Assembly (NCBI RefSeq): GCF_029407905.1
Contig: NC_073637.1
Location: 60,264,501-60,328,500 of the forward strand
DNA length: 64,000 bases
Source: Bubalus kerabau
Taxonomy: Eukaryota; Chordata; Mammalia; Artiodactyla; Bovidae
Reading direction: 5' to 3'
Both the position numbers and the translations under genes were made by a program. The notes beneath the pieces are model-generated. The model was not told the DNA's origin, ran no database searches, and was given only the letters and a program-made list of their open reading frames with translations. Shown here one piece after another: positions 34,426 to 46,077 of this stretch; the stretch's first letter is position 1; each line of letters opens with the position of its first letter.

Positions 34426-35672
34426 GTTTAGTTCAGTTCAGTTCAGTAGCTCAGCTGTGTCCAACTCTTTGCGACCCCATGAATCGCAGCATGCCAGGCC
34501 TCCCTGTCCATCACCAACTCCTGGAGTTTACCCAAACTCATGTGCATCGAGTCGGTAATGCCATCCAGCCATCTCATCCTCTGTCATCCCCTTCTCCTCC
34601 TGCCCCCAATCCCTCCCAGCATCAGAGTCTTTTCCAATGAGTCAGCTCTTTGCATGAGGTGGCCAAAGTACTGGAGTTTCAGCTTCAGCATCAGTCCTTC
34701 CAATGAACACCCAGGACTGATCTCCTTTAGGATGGACTGGTTGGATCTCCTTGCAGTCCAAGGGACTCTCAAGAGTCTTCTCCAAAACCACAGTTCAAAA
34801 GCATCAATTCTTCCGAGCTCAGCCTTCTTCACAGTCTAACTCTCACATCCATACATGGCCACTGGAAAAACCACAGCCTTGACTAGACAGACTTTTGTTG
34901 GCAAAGTAATGTCTCTGCTTTTGAATATGCTATCTAGGTTGGTCATAACTTTTCTTCCAAGGAATAAGCGTCTTTTAATTTCATGGCTGCAATCACCATC
35001 TGCAGTGATTTTGGAGCCCCCCAAAAGAAAGTCTGACACTGTTTCCACTGTTTCCCCATCTATTTCCCATGAAGTGATGGGACCAGATGCCATGACCTTC
35101 GTTTTCTGAATGTTGAGCTTTAAGCCAACTTTTTCACTCTCCCCTTTTACTTTCATCAAGAGGCTTTTTAGTTCCTCTTCACTTTCTGCCATAAGGGTGG
35201 TGTCATCTGTATATCTGAGGTGATTGATATTTCTCCCAGCAATCTTGATTCCAGCTTGTGCTTCTTCCAGCCCAGCGTTTCTCATGATGTACTCTGCATA
35301 GAAGTTAAATAAGCAGGGTGACAATATACAGCCTTGATGTGCTCCTTTTCCTGTTTGGAACCAGTCTGTTGTTTCATGTCCAGTTCTAACTGTTGCTTCC
35401 TGACCTGCATACAGATTTCTCAAGAGGCAGGTCAGGTGGTCTGGTATTCCCATCTCTTTCAGAATTTTCCACGGTTTATTGTGATCTACACAGTCAAAGG
35501 CTTTGGCATAGTCAGTAAAGCAGAAATAGATGTTTTTTTGGAACTCTCTTGCTTTTTCAATGATCCAAAGGATGTTGGAAATTTGATCTCTGGTTCCTCT
35601 GCCTTTTCTAAAACCAGCTTGAACATCTGGAATTTCACATATTGCTGAAGCCTGGCTTGGAGAATTTTGAAC
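34426..35672 (-). mobile_element. BovB LINE fragment, 1.25 kb
   Basis: The left end is the (GTTCA)n-type 3' tail; the right end lies in the reverse transcriptase coding part (a tccaagccaggc motif). The element is continuous in one orientation. It lies head to head with the copy at 35838. I found no duplication. Confidence 0.93.
34836..35672 (-). pseudogene. BovB reverse transcriptase domain, open but lacking ends
   Basis: One open frame reads through the fingers-palm-thumb of an RTE reverse transcriptase. Readable motifs are GFRKGRGTRDQI, motif A FTDYAKAFDCVDH, motif B QGCILSPCLFN, motif C YTDDT (usual form YADD), and motif D KLNIQKTKVM. It ends at a TAG at 34836-34838 where related copies have TGG, right after CES. 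The C-terminal part resumes below it (KKAELGRIDAF). The endonuclease half is absent. BovB proteins normally reverse-transcribe their own RNA at a nicked target; this copy cannot. Confidence 0.92.
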
Positions 35673-35789
35673 ATTACTTAATAGCACGTGAGATGAGTGA
35701 TTACTACAAAGATAGCAATTGCAGAAAGTAGCTACTGGAACAAAAGGAAGTAGTTGCATTTATCAAAACAAAGGAACTTAGAGACATTA

Positions 35790-35827
35790 GATATTAGAAT
35801 GAAGATATTAGAATGATATTAGAATGA
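35790..35827. repeat. Three copies of a 13-bp motif
   Basis: gatattagaatga starts at 35790, 35804 and 35815, the last two overlapping by two bases. It lies in the short spacer between two opposed BovB copies. Confidence 0.85.
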
Positions 35828-35837
35828 AACCTGGCTT

Positions 35838-36892
35838 CCTTGACTACACCAAATGACTGTGAGGATCACAACAAACTGTGGAAAATTCTTTTTGAGATGG
35901 GAATACCAGATCATCTGACCTGCCTCCTGAGAAATCGGGAAGCAATAGTACGAACTGGATATGAAACAACAGACTGGTTACAAATCGGGAAAGGAGTACG
36001 TCAAGGCTGTGTATTTTCACCCTGCTTATTTAACTTATATGCAGAGTACATCATGAGAAACGCTGGGCTGGATGAAGCAAAAGCTGGAATCAAGATTGCC
36101 AGGAGAAATATCAATAACCTCAGATATGCAAATGATACCACACTTATGGCAGAAAATGAAGAACTAAAGAGCCTCTTAATGAAAGTGAAAGAGAGTGAAA
36201 AAGTTGGCTTAAAACTCAACATTCAGAGAACTAAGATCATGGCATCTGGCATGGCATCCCATCACTTCATGGCAAATAGATGGAGGAACAATGGAAGCAG
36301 TGACATAGTTTATTTTTGGGACTTCAAAATCACTGCAGATGGTGACTGCAGCCATGAAATTAAAAGACGCTTACTCCTTGGAAGAAAAGCTATGACCAAC
36401 CTAGACAGCATATTAAAAAGCAGAGACATTACTTTGCCAACAAAGGTCTGTCTAGTCAAAGCTATGGTTTTTCCAGTAGTCATATATGGATGTGAGGGTT
36501 GGACCATAAAGAAAGCTGAGCGCCGAAGAATTGATGCTTTTGAAGTGTGGTGTTAGAGAAGACTCTTCAGAGTCCCTTGGACAGTCCGAGTCCATCCTAA
36601 AGGAAATCAGTCCTGAATATTCATTGGAAAGACTAATGCTGAAGCTGAAACTCCCATACTTTAGCCACCTGATGTGAAGAACTGACTCATTTGAAAAGAC
36701 TCTGATGCTGGGGAAGATTGAGGACAGGAGGAGAAGGTGAAGACAGAGGACAAGATGGCTGGATGGCATCAGTGACTGGATGGACATGAGTTTGGGTAAG
36801 CTCCGGGAGTTGTTGATGGACAGGGAAGTCTGGCGTGCTGCAGTCCATGGCATTGCAGAGTCGGACAGGACAGAGTGACTGAACTGAACTGG
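35838..36892 (+). mobile_element. BovB LINE fragment, 1.05 kb
   Basis: It runs from the RT motif A region to the usual 3' end (gagtgactgaactgaact). It is inverted relative to the copy at 34426-35672, and nearly all of it has a counterpart there, giving ~1-kb inverted arms. Confidence 0.93.
35840..36556 (+). pseudogene. BovB reverse transcriptase, decayed
   Basis: The frame reads DHNKLWKILFEMGIPDHL, motif B RQGCVFSPCLFN, and motif C YANDT, where the first catalytic Asp of YADD is Asn. The stretch after IMAS is scrambled before it recovers at KITADGDCSHEI. It ends at a TAG (36554-36556) where the family has a Trp codon after VWC. The first half of the protein is missing. Confidence 0.9.
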
Positions 36893-36913
36893 GCAGCTAC
36901 TCATGTGTGTGTG

Positions 36914-37070
36914 TTAAAGTCACTTAAGTCATGTCTGACTCTGTGTCTCTATGGACTGTAGTCCGAAAGGCTCCACTGTCCATGGGATTCTCCAGGCAAG
37001 AAACTGGAGTGGATTGCCATGCTCTCCTCCAGGGGATCTTCCTATCCACGGATTGAACCGGCATTTCTTA
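36914..37070 (-). mobile_element. Bov-tA SINE fragment
   Basis: A minus-strand Bov-A body with a GT-rich 3' tail and part of the tRNA-derived side (gattgaaccggc). The tRNA-like 5' end is missing. Confidence 0.85.
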
Positions 37071-37131
37071 TGACCCCAGCCTTCACTCAGGAAAGAATGT
37101 GTCTTCCTTTTGTGCCCCCTATAGGCAGAGC

Positions 37132-37448
37132 TCCCTGGTAGCTCAGCTGATAAAGAATCTGCCTGATATGCAGGAGACACCTGTTAGATCCCTGGGTTGG
37201 GAAGATCTGCTGGAGAATGGATAGATTACCCACTCCAGGATTCTTGGGTTTCCCTGGTGGCTGAGCTGGTAAAGAATCCGTCTTGCAGTACGAGAGACCT
37301 GGGTTCAATTCCTGGGTTGGGAAGATCCTCTGGAGAAGAGAAGGGCTACCCACTCCAGTATTCTGGCCTGGAGAATTCCATGGACTTTATAGTCCATGAG
37401 GTAGCAAAGAGTCGGACAAGATGAGCGACTTTTACTTTCACTTCCATG
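37132..37448 (+). mobile_element. Dimeric tRNA-SINE (tA-tA) with duplication
   Basis: Unit 1 (to about 37245) has a tRNA head and ends in ccaggattcttg. Unit 2 starts at once with ggtttccctggtggctgagc and carries the Bov-A body to gagcgacttttactttcac. The duplication ggcagagc at 37124-37131 and 37449-37456 encloses both units, so the dimer inserted as one RNA copy. Confidence 0.9.
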
Positions 37449-37456
37449 GGCAGAGC

Positions 37457-39424
37457 ATAAAGTTGCTTCACAGCGATCCAGCCATAGCTGTAACAGAGCT
37501 AAGATGGGGAGTGGGTTTGGATCTGTGAGACAATAACTTAAAAACTGTCACTTGAAGAAATATGTTCAGTGTAACTTCTAATTTAATAAAGGAAATCGTG
37601 TAATTCAGCTGTTCATGTGACTAGTTTAGAGAATCTGCAGATGATGAATTACAAGCTATTAAAGGAAATATTTTGTACATTTAGCAATTTTCTAGAAAAT
37701 ACTATGAATTCTTCCAAGTAAAAGTAGTTAAAAGTTACTCTCCCAAAATACAAAGAAAAATAATTTACACTTAAGAATGCTACAAAAGCAATTTAAATAA
37801 ACATACAGCTCCTACATGCAAGATGACTATGTATGAAAAAATTTAAATATATTTTGGTTTAAATTGTTGATGTTCTAATTATGTCTGAAACAATTTTAAT
37901 TTGTCAAATGTCTGTAATATTACTTACATAGCACAAGTACTCTGTCTAAATATATAATGATGCTTGAATTATCTAATTTAAGAATTTCCTTTCTAATGTT
38001 AGAACGTATGATCAATCATTATGATCATTACTTCAAAGAACAAATAATTTAAACAGAATACAAGAGATATCCCCAATTGACTATTGCCTAAATACTGATG
38101 TTTTTTACATCACTGCTAATTATGTGTTTTGCATCTCATCTAGTTTCCATTTTAAATGTTACAAATACTGCATGTTTATTTTTACTCTGAATAAAAATCT
38201 TTTCAAAACAGATTATACTTTTCAGGTCTTCTGCAGTAGAGTCTCTGGATCTCTTCTTGCTAATTTGGCTACCATTGTAGGTACAAATGATTTACAATTC
38301 CATATATTGCCAATAATTACAAAGTAATAATTTCTATTCCTAAATTTTCCAGAATATTATTCCAAAATAACATAAACTTTACTCTCTTTATTAGAGTAAT
38401 AAATATATATTTTAGAAAATTTAGAAGATACAGAAAAAGTAGGAAAACTTATCTTACCACCCCAAGAAAATCATAGCTAATATTTTAATGCTTTACTTCC
38501 AAGATGTCTCTTTTCAATTTTTAAAATCATGATTGTGGTCAAATTCTATGTTCAAAGTTATATCCAGCTTTTAATTATTATAAATGGTAATTTTCTGTGA
38601 TATTAATTTCCTTATAAAAGTAATCTATAAGGTCTTCTTATATACACTTTCAATAGATGAGCTATAGTTGAATTAAACACTATTTTTACAAAAAGCTACA
38701 TTTTAAAGAAAATAGAATTTCAGGTTGTTGCTGTGTGTGTTATAAACAACACAAAATCTTTCTCTTTCTCTGTCAACCTCTTACCAACCTATTTACCTAC
38801 AAACCTATTATTTGTTGTTAATATGTCTGTTACTCTCTTCTAATTTGCTGTTTTTAATCTGCCATTGACTGGGAAATCATATAGTCAAATGTGTCAGGAT
38901 TTTATCTAACTTCAGAGTTAATGCACTTTGAAATGAGAATGTTAAGTCTGTGCTCTGAGAAAACTGCATGAGCTTTGGTACATAAATGAGGTGCCATGTA
39001 TGTTAGCAATTCAATACCTGCTCTCTCTCTTTTTTTAAAATCCAGTCTTCAGGATTCTTGGCTGAATCAAGTTGGTTGGTAGGATTAGGTAGGTGTCATT
39101 AAGTGAGACATCACATGTTCACTTTGCACCTGCTTTAGTGACTAACAGCTGGGGACACAAGAGTTTATATTTGCATTAAAACAAAGACTGAAGATCACTA
39201 TAATAGAATTTAACATGGACATGAAAACCTCACTGGTACATGAAGCTACACTCAGGCTCATCAGGCGTCGAGGATTTGAGAATGCCCTTCTCCGTAGAAT
39301 CATGTGAGACAAATTCATTTAATTATAATAATGCTAGTGAGAGTGATATGAAAGAGATCAATAGAACTAATGGGAGAAATATTCATGACCCTTTGTGGAA
39401 AGTGCATTTGTGGATTTAGCATTA
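37457..39424. other. AT-rich unassigned sequence
   Basis: Very AT-rich, dense in stop codons, no gene and no repeat I can name. Confidence 0.55.
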
Positions 39425-39905
39425 CAAATTTAGAGTCTCTAAAATGTTCTTACCTTGTGATTCAATTTTAAGACCCTAATCTAATAATTCAAAATACAGG
39501 CAAACATTAATGCATGAAGATATTCATAGCAACATTCTTAATAGCAACAAAAACCTAAACATCTAAGCCTTTGATACTGGTAAGATGTTGAATAAATTCT
39601 GGTATTTCTACAGGTTAAGTTAATGCATACATAAAAAAATATTTAGTACACTATTTCAATGACATGATAATAATGTATATTACCAGTTTAAAAAAAGGCA
39701 AAACTCTGTCCAATTATCTCCATGATGAGAAAGTCTCATGGAGAAAAGCCATAAAGTAAATGTGCCAAAATCTTCACAATGGTTATCACTGGCTAATGGA
39801 ATTATGGTTGTTACCTTCTTTATATTTGTCTGTACTTTCCAAGCCTCCAAAAATATACATGATGAAGAATCAGAAACAAACAGTACATGTTATAATTATT
39901 TTAAA
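39425..39905 (+). mobile_element. Probable old L1/HAL1-type fragment
   Basis: The order gatattcatagcaacattcttaatagcaac, aataaattctgg, and ggttatcactggctaatgg followed by a tttctgtactttcc-like end resembles the 3' half of old L1-like elements. Strongly diverged. Confidence 0.5.
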
Positions 39906-40516
39906 GGCTGGATTCTGTAACCCATGGTAACTGAGGTAGAACATTATTTTTGTGTGCAAAAATAAAATCTTATATTCTGTCCATGATAGTTTATATTTGG
40001 ACAAGTTGGTGTACTAACTGTTAGAACTGGCCAGATGTAACTTAGCTTGGGTGGACAGGCAGTCATGCAGCTTCCTTTCTTCAGAGACGCTGTGCTTGAG
40101 TTTGCTAGTTTTCTCCCTAATATCTGTAGTCATCTCCTATAGAGAAACTTGGTTTAACCAGGAGCAAGGCTGTTCAACAAAAGACTTTGTCTTCCAGCCT
40201 TCCTTGGGTCAAGGGGTGGCCACGTGACTAGTTTCTGGCCAGGGAGAAATAAACAAAGCAGCAATGTGGCAACTTCTGGGTCATGCTCCTACAAGGAAAG
40301 GTCTGTCCCATCTCTCCATTTCATCTCTTCACTGGCTGAAATGCAGATGCTGCAGTGGACACTGGAGAAGTCTTTTTAGATTAAGAGATGGAGGATGAAT
40401 ATTAAGATGCCAGAGGAACTAGGAGTCTGTACTCTTGACACTAAGAAACCTGGCCAGGGGATTCCTTATCCTCAGACTGTTATATAGGACAAAAACAAAC
40501 TCATTTGGCCTTTATC
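39906..40516. other. Unassigned, possibly an old repeat
   Basis: The stretch around 40185-40460 (gccacgtgactagtttctggcc, aagatggaggatg) has the flavour of an old interspersed repeat, but I cannot name it. No gene. Confidence 0.4.
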
Positions 40517-40523
40517 ATTAGTT

Positions 40524-41680
40524 CAGTTAAGTCACTCAGTCATGTCCAACTCTTTGCAACCCCATGAATCGCAGCACACCAGGCCTCCCTGTCCATCAGC
40601 AACTCCCGGAGTTTACCCAAACTCATGTGCATTGAGTCGGTGATGCCATCCAGCCATTTCATCCTCTGTCATCCCCTTCTCCTCCTGCCCCCAATCTCTC
40701 CCAGCATCAGGGTCTTTTCCAATGAGTCAATTCTTTGAACGAGCTGGCCAAAGTATTGGAGTTTCAGCTTCAGCATCAGTCCTTCCAATGAACACCCAGG
40801 ACTGATTTCCTTTAGGACGGACTGGTTGGATCTCCTTGAAGTCCAAGGGACTCTCAAGAGTCTTCTCCAACACCACAGTTCAAAAGCATCAATTCTTCGG
40901 CGCTCAGCCTTCTTCACAGTCTAACTCTCACATCCATACATGACCACTGGAAAAACCATAGCCTTGACTAGACAGACCTTTGTTGGCAAAGTAATGTCTC
41001 TGCTTTTCAATATGCTATCTAGGTTGGTCATAACTTTCCTTCCAAGGAGTAAGCATCTTTTAATTTCATGGCTGCAGTCACCATCTGCAGTGATTTTGGA
41101 GCCCCCCAAAAGAAAGTCTGACACTGTTTCCACTGTTTCCCCATCTAACCAGATGTTCAAGCTTGTTTTAGAAAAGGCAGAGGAACCAGAGATCAAATTG
41201 CCAACATCTGCTGGATCTTCGAAAGAGCAAGAGAGCTCCAGAAAAACATCTATTTCTGCTTTATGGACTATGCCAAAGTCTTTGACTGTGTAGATCACAA
41301 TAAACCGTGGAAAATTCTGAAAGAGATGGGAATACCAGACCACCTGACCAGCCTCTTGAGAAACCTGTATGCAGGTAGGAAGCAACAGTTAGAACTGGAC
41401 ATGGAACAACAGACTGGTTCCAAATAGGAAAAGGAGCACATCAAGGCTGTATATTGTCACCCTGCTTATTTAACTTCTATGCAGAGTACATCATGAGAAA
41501 CGCTGGGCTGGAAGAAGCACAAGCTGGAATCAAGATTGCCGGGAGAAATATCAATAACCTCAGATATGCAGATGACACCACCCTTATGGCAGAAAGTGAA
41601 GAACTAAAGAGCCTCTTGATGAAAGTGAAAGAGGAGAGTGGAAAAGTTGGCTTAAAGCTCAACATTCAGAAAACAAAGAG
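40524..41680 (-). mobile_element. BovB LINE with 5' inversion (twin-primed)
   Basis: From 40524 to about 41150 the BovB 3' end is on the minus strand, up to the segment encoding DGETVETVSD. At 41151 orientation flips. The plus strand then reads from FKLVLEKAEEP-type text (another frame of the RT start) through RT motifs to LNIQKTK at about 41678. The two pieces are neighbours in an intact BovB, with about 35 bp missing between them. A candidate short duplication attagtt lies at 40517-40523 and 41691-41697. Confidence 0.9.
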
Positions 41681-41690
41681 CAACAGTCAA
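41151..41690 (+). pseudogene. BovB reverse transcriptase fragment in the inverted part
   Basis: RT text is readable in more than one frame: motif A (the tctttgactgtgtagatcac region), motif B (a caaggctgtatattgtcaccc equivalent), and motif C RYADDTTLMAESEEL, which here is intact. Frames are broken around 41380. On the minus strand, the 3' half (40921-41150) ends at a TAG at 40921-40923 after CES, the same stop as in the copy at 34836. Confidence 0.85.
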
Positions 41691-41697
41691 ATTAGTT

Positions 41698-43781
41698 TCT
41701 TAACTCGTGCTGCTTCTGTCTGGCAGAAGCAGCTGGATTTAGTTAATTACTTTTAGAAGATTAGTTCACCATTAATTACACCAAAACTAAAATCACTATA
41801 TTTAGTAGCAATTTCTCAACATTTAAAGAGCTAATCTTTAATAACCCATTCTGTAGGCCAATTAATACAGCTATTTGAGGGTACAGAGTGCCATGCTACT
41901 TGAAACCAGATGTCCCAGAAGCCATTTAAGGTCCTTCAATGAATGAATGCCTTTTTTTCTCCCAAATTAAATATCACTCATATAACATATGGTTAAGACT
42001 CAGTTGCTGAAGAAAATTCAAAGTATTTATTGGGATAATATTGGGAGCACTTTCAGGTGACCTGACTTTTGACACCAGTGCTGAAAAGAGAATCAGGTTC
42101 TCAACTGTTCACAATGGAATGTCAGGCACTTCAGACCTGACATCTTAAGTGTACAGAAATCTTGCTTTACTTTGTATCTTAGATGCTGTCCCAAAGAGAA
42201 CTGAACCACAAACTGACTGCAACTGAATACTGCTCAAGCATTTAAAATGGCTTTCTTTGAAAGACTAATGGATACACTAGAAATCTATTCTAGATTCTCT
42301 AAATCATCATTAAAACATGAGAAAACAAACAAACAAAAAATATATATGTAAAGTTAGTATTTGGTGTTTCTTACCTACTGCAGCAGAATTATTACTGAAT
42401 ACATTGTCTCTGTTATCTTTAGACAAAATTCAATTCAATAATCTCTTTCTCCAATTTCATCTCTAGAAGTATAAGATAAACTTCAAGTTTTCTTTTTTCA
42501 AATATATATAAATATATTTGTTATTTTTTTCATACATATATACATAAAACTCAAAGTTTCCCATCTGTCCTTTAGCCTACTACCATATATTCCTTCGATC
42601 CCTAGTAAAAGCACTCCCATTCTTGTACTGACTCCATTTCTCTCCAACACAACCCATGTACTTTGATGGTAACTGGCTTGACCTCCAAATTAAAGAATCA
42701 ATGGTTCACACCTAAACTAATTGGCCTAACCCAGATCCAACCACAATACATTTATGGAGATAAGGGTGGGCAAGTGCTCTAAGCTGATTAACTTAGGCCA
42801 AAGCTCAGGAGTTTTGAGAGTAGGAAAGCTGTACACTTTTTTGCTAAATGAGATAGCATATATGAGATTCAAGCTCAAGTTCACAACCATTCACAACAGA
42901 CTGTTAGCTAATGCAGATCTGACATGTTAATTGTAAAGAAACCTGAATGTGGACTAAAGTAGCCATCCTGGGGCTGAGGTGGAAAGCTCACAAAGAATGG
43001 GTTAGCACTGAAGAAGCAGAAACAAGCAATGCAGAGGGCATAAAAATGGGTCCTTCTGCTGCCATTTAAACAGACAGATCAGGCCTGATAAAGACAGCAA
43101 GAAAGTGAGGCAAATTCCGGGCTAACCTCCAACACTAATCTCACCTCACATTCGTGGATATCGCCAATCCCCTCTTAAAGGTGGTCCTTGGTTTTTTAAC
43201 TAGTTACACCATTTCACAGTTAACTTTCATAAACTTCTGTAATAACCCTCTCCACACTGCATGGGAAAGCGGAGGCAAAGAAATCTTTATTGATTCTCTG
43301 TCTACTTTGAGTCAGGCATTCAATGTATACTGTTTTGTTTAATCTCAAAACTGAGAAGGTCAGGTTCTCCATTAACAGACATAGAAAATGAAGTTCAGAG
43401 AAGATCCCCATGGTCACACAGCTGTGAATCCCGGTGCTGGGAACTGAATCTCCGAAGCTCAGTTTCTTTCTATTATACTAGGTTGCTTTAGATAAGTAAT
43501 ACTGATAAATTCCAAACAAATAAAAACATTGAGGTATCATTTCATATGTGAGTTTTTGAAACATTAGCCAACACCTACCTCTTTACATTTCTATAAAACT
43601 TGAAGACTTAAAATTTTGTTTTTGAAAAACAGAATTTTTCAGACCACTCGGAAATAACTTCAATGTCAAAACAAGGCAGACAGCACTGACTTTTAAAAAG
43701 AAAAAAACATGAATGTGCTAAATCTGAACAGTCTGACAACTAGTAACTATTTTTCCTCAATCTTTATCCTCAGTAGGCTGT
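41698..43781. other. Unassigned sequence
   Basis: A short MIR-like stretch is listed at 43365. Otherwise AT-rich with no gene. A T-rich ATATA patch lies near 42505-42545. Confidence 0.5.
43365..43450 (-). mobile_element. MIR SINE fragment
   Basis: Reverse order: gttctccattaacagacatagaaaatgaagttcagagaag and ggtcacacagctg, then a gaactgaatctc end. Confidence 0.55.
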
Positions 43782-43796
43782 CTCAAATGATTCTTT

Positions 43797-44438
43797 TTTT
43801 TTTAATTTTATTTTATTTTTTAAACTTTACAATATTGTATTAGTTTTGCCAAACATCGAAATGAATCCGCCACAGGTGTACCTGTGCTCCCCATCCTGAA
43901 CCCTCCTCCCTCCTCCCTCCCCATACCATCCCTCTGGGTCGTCCCAGTGCACCAGCCCCAAGCATCCAGTATCGTGCATCGAACCTGGACTGGCGACTCA
44001 TTTCATACATGATATTACACATGTTTCAATGCCATTCTCCCAAATCTTCCCACCCTCTCCCTCTCCCAGAGTCCATAAGACTGATCTATACATCAGTGTC
44101 TCTTTTGCTGTCTCATACACAGGGTTATTGTTACCATCTTTCTAAATTCCATATATATGTGTTAGTATACTATATTGGTGTTTTTCTTTCTGGCTTACTT
44201 CACTCTGTATAATAGGTTCCAGTTTCATCCACCTCATACTGGAAATAGAACTGCATTATGATCCAGCAATCCCACTGCTGGGCATACACACTGAGGAAAC
44301 CAGAAGGGAAAGAGACACGTGTACCCCAATGTTCATCGCAGCACTGTTTATAATAGCCAGGACATGGAAGCAACCTAGATGCCCATCAGCAGATGAATGG
44401 ATAAGAAAGCTGTGGTACATATATACAATGGAGTATTA
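43797..44438 (-). mobile_element. L1_BT LINE with 5' inversion (twin-primed)
   Basis: From 43797 to about 44240 the L1 A-tail and 3'UTR lie on the minus strand up to ggttccagtttcatccacctcat. At 44241 orientation flips. The plus strand then reads ORF2 end sequence (gatccagcaatcccactgc, acatggaagcaacc, acaatggagtattact). The two pieces come from adjoining parts of L1, with a few tens of bases lost at the join. The exact 15-bp duplication ctcaaatgattcttt lies at 43782-43796 and 44439-44453. Confidence 0.96.
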
Positions 44439-44453
44439 CTCAAATGATTCTTT

Positions 44454-44909
44454 ATCAAAGAGCTGTTTTCAGAGTTTTTCCCCATCCCTTTAAGCTAGCC
44501 AGGGTCTCAGAGTTCAAATCTATCTCTATTATTAAAGCAAAATTCTTGGCCATTCTTCTGCTTTCTTACTGTAATTTTTCCCTTGATTTCTTGGCAACTT
44601 TCTTTTCCATAATAACCTTCTTCCCCTGCAGATAGAGGCCAGCTTCTTTGCCGACTTTTATATCATCATTTTCTAGAAGGCAATGAAGTTCAACTTTCCT
44701 GTTTTTTTTCTCTCAGCTTCCTGTTTAACTCTTCTTTTTAAATGCGCTTGCTCCTCCCTTCTCTAAATCTTCACAATATTACCCCAACCTCTTTCTTGAT
44801 TATTCATGTTGTCAACTAGCTCTCTTTGAGCTGCTTCTTAAATAGCAAACTCATGTCTAAAGCTCTTGGTAATCATAAACTGATCACTTAAAGTTGAGCT
44901 CTATGCAAT
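44454..44909. other. Unassigned sequence
   Basis: Pyrimidine-rich, no gene, no named repeat. Confidence 0.5.
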
Positions 44910-44921
44910 ACAGAAAGTATT

Positions 44922-45134
44922 TTGGTGTTGTTGTTCAGTCACTAAGTCATGTCTGACTCTTTGTGACCCCATGAACTGTGGCCTGCCAGGCTCCTCTGTC
45001 CATGGGATTTCCCAGACAAGAATACTGGAGTGGGTTGCTACTTCCTTCTTCAGGGGATCTTCCAATCCAAGGACCAAACCTGTGTCTTCTGCTTGGCCGG
45101 TGGATTCTTTACCACTGAGCCACCTAGGAAGCCC
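44922..45134 (-). mobile_element. Bov-tA SINE
   Basis: A complete minus-strand copy with a (TTG)n tail at the left and the tRNA-like head at the right (ccacctaggaagcc). The exact 12-bp duplication acagaaagtatt at 44910-44921 and 45135-45146 overlaps the first bases of the mariner MITE on the right. Confidence 0.95.
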
Positions 45135-45142
45135 ACAGAAAG

Positions 45143-45218
45143 TATTGGGCTGGCCAAAAAGTTTGTACGGGTTTTTCTGTAACATCCTATGGAAAAATTC
45201 ACTTTGGTGAACCCAATA
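45143..45218. mobile_element. Mariner-derived MITE (~76 bp)
   Basis: The left end tattgggctggccaaaaag and the right end ggtgaacccaata are inverted repeats bordered by TA. This is the short hairpin form of the ruminant mariner, without coding capacity. Confidence 0.88.
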
Positions 45219-46066
45219 CAATGCCACTGACTTTGTACTTGCAACATATGTAGCCTAGAAATATCTTCAAGGGGGTGTGGGGTGGAAATCTGAAATCTCA
45301 AGACAGACACAGTAGAAGTAGCATTAACGGTTTTCCTGAATGTCAAAGTCAGAGCACACTAGGAAGCAGACTGGATATTCTCATATTTGTTGTTCACATA
45401 AGGAAGGGTGGATAATAAAAATGTGAGTCACAATCATGGTCAGGGGGTCACACCATCAGAGCCATACCATGACAGCATATTGACAAGAATGTAGTAGCTG
45501 TGAAAATTATGTAAGGCCACATTCAGCTGCAATGTGTTCTGGTTATTTTAAAGCATTCGCACCTAGAGATATAAATAATATTTACCTTGGTAAAACAGCT
45601 CCCACACAGACATTTCACATTTGATTCTTTAAGAGGAAAACATCAAACAGGCTTACAAACATTTCACAAAGTTTTATAGTGTTTCTGGATTTCATAACAG
45701 TTTGGGATTGACTTAAATGGGCACTGTCAAACTACATAAATGTGAAATATGGTTTACTGAAAATGATTTTAAAGTAGAAGGGTAGGATGTCAAAGTGAGA
45801 GTATTGATGTGAATATCAATGGAATATGTATGGGGACTTTCTTGTCATTTCTCCAAAGTTAACCAAATCAGTGAAACAAACAAAACAGAACTCTACACAC
45901 TGTTTTAGCAAGATTTTATCCTTTCTGGGTTACTTGATCTTATGTCTCATAAAAAGTGTTTGGAAAGATGTCCTAGGCTGGTTATGTAGCATGTAGAAAT
46001 AAGTATTTTAAACATTTAGTATTTAGTGATCAACTTTTTAAATTAGTTTTTAATTTTTTTCAACAT
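45219..46066. other. Unassigned sequence
   Basis: No gene or repeat is supported. Confidence 0.5.
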
Positions 46067-46077
46067 AACACCTAATA

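Noticed and set aside
34836..35759. A 307-codon frame as a functional reverse transcriptase gene
   Set aside because: The first ~25 codons lie outside the element, the endonuclease half is absent, motif C is YTDD, and the frame ends at a nonsense codon.
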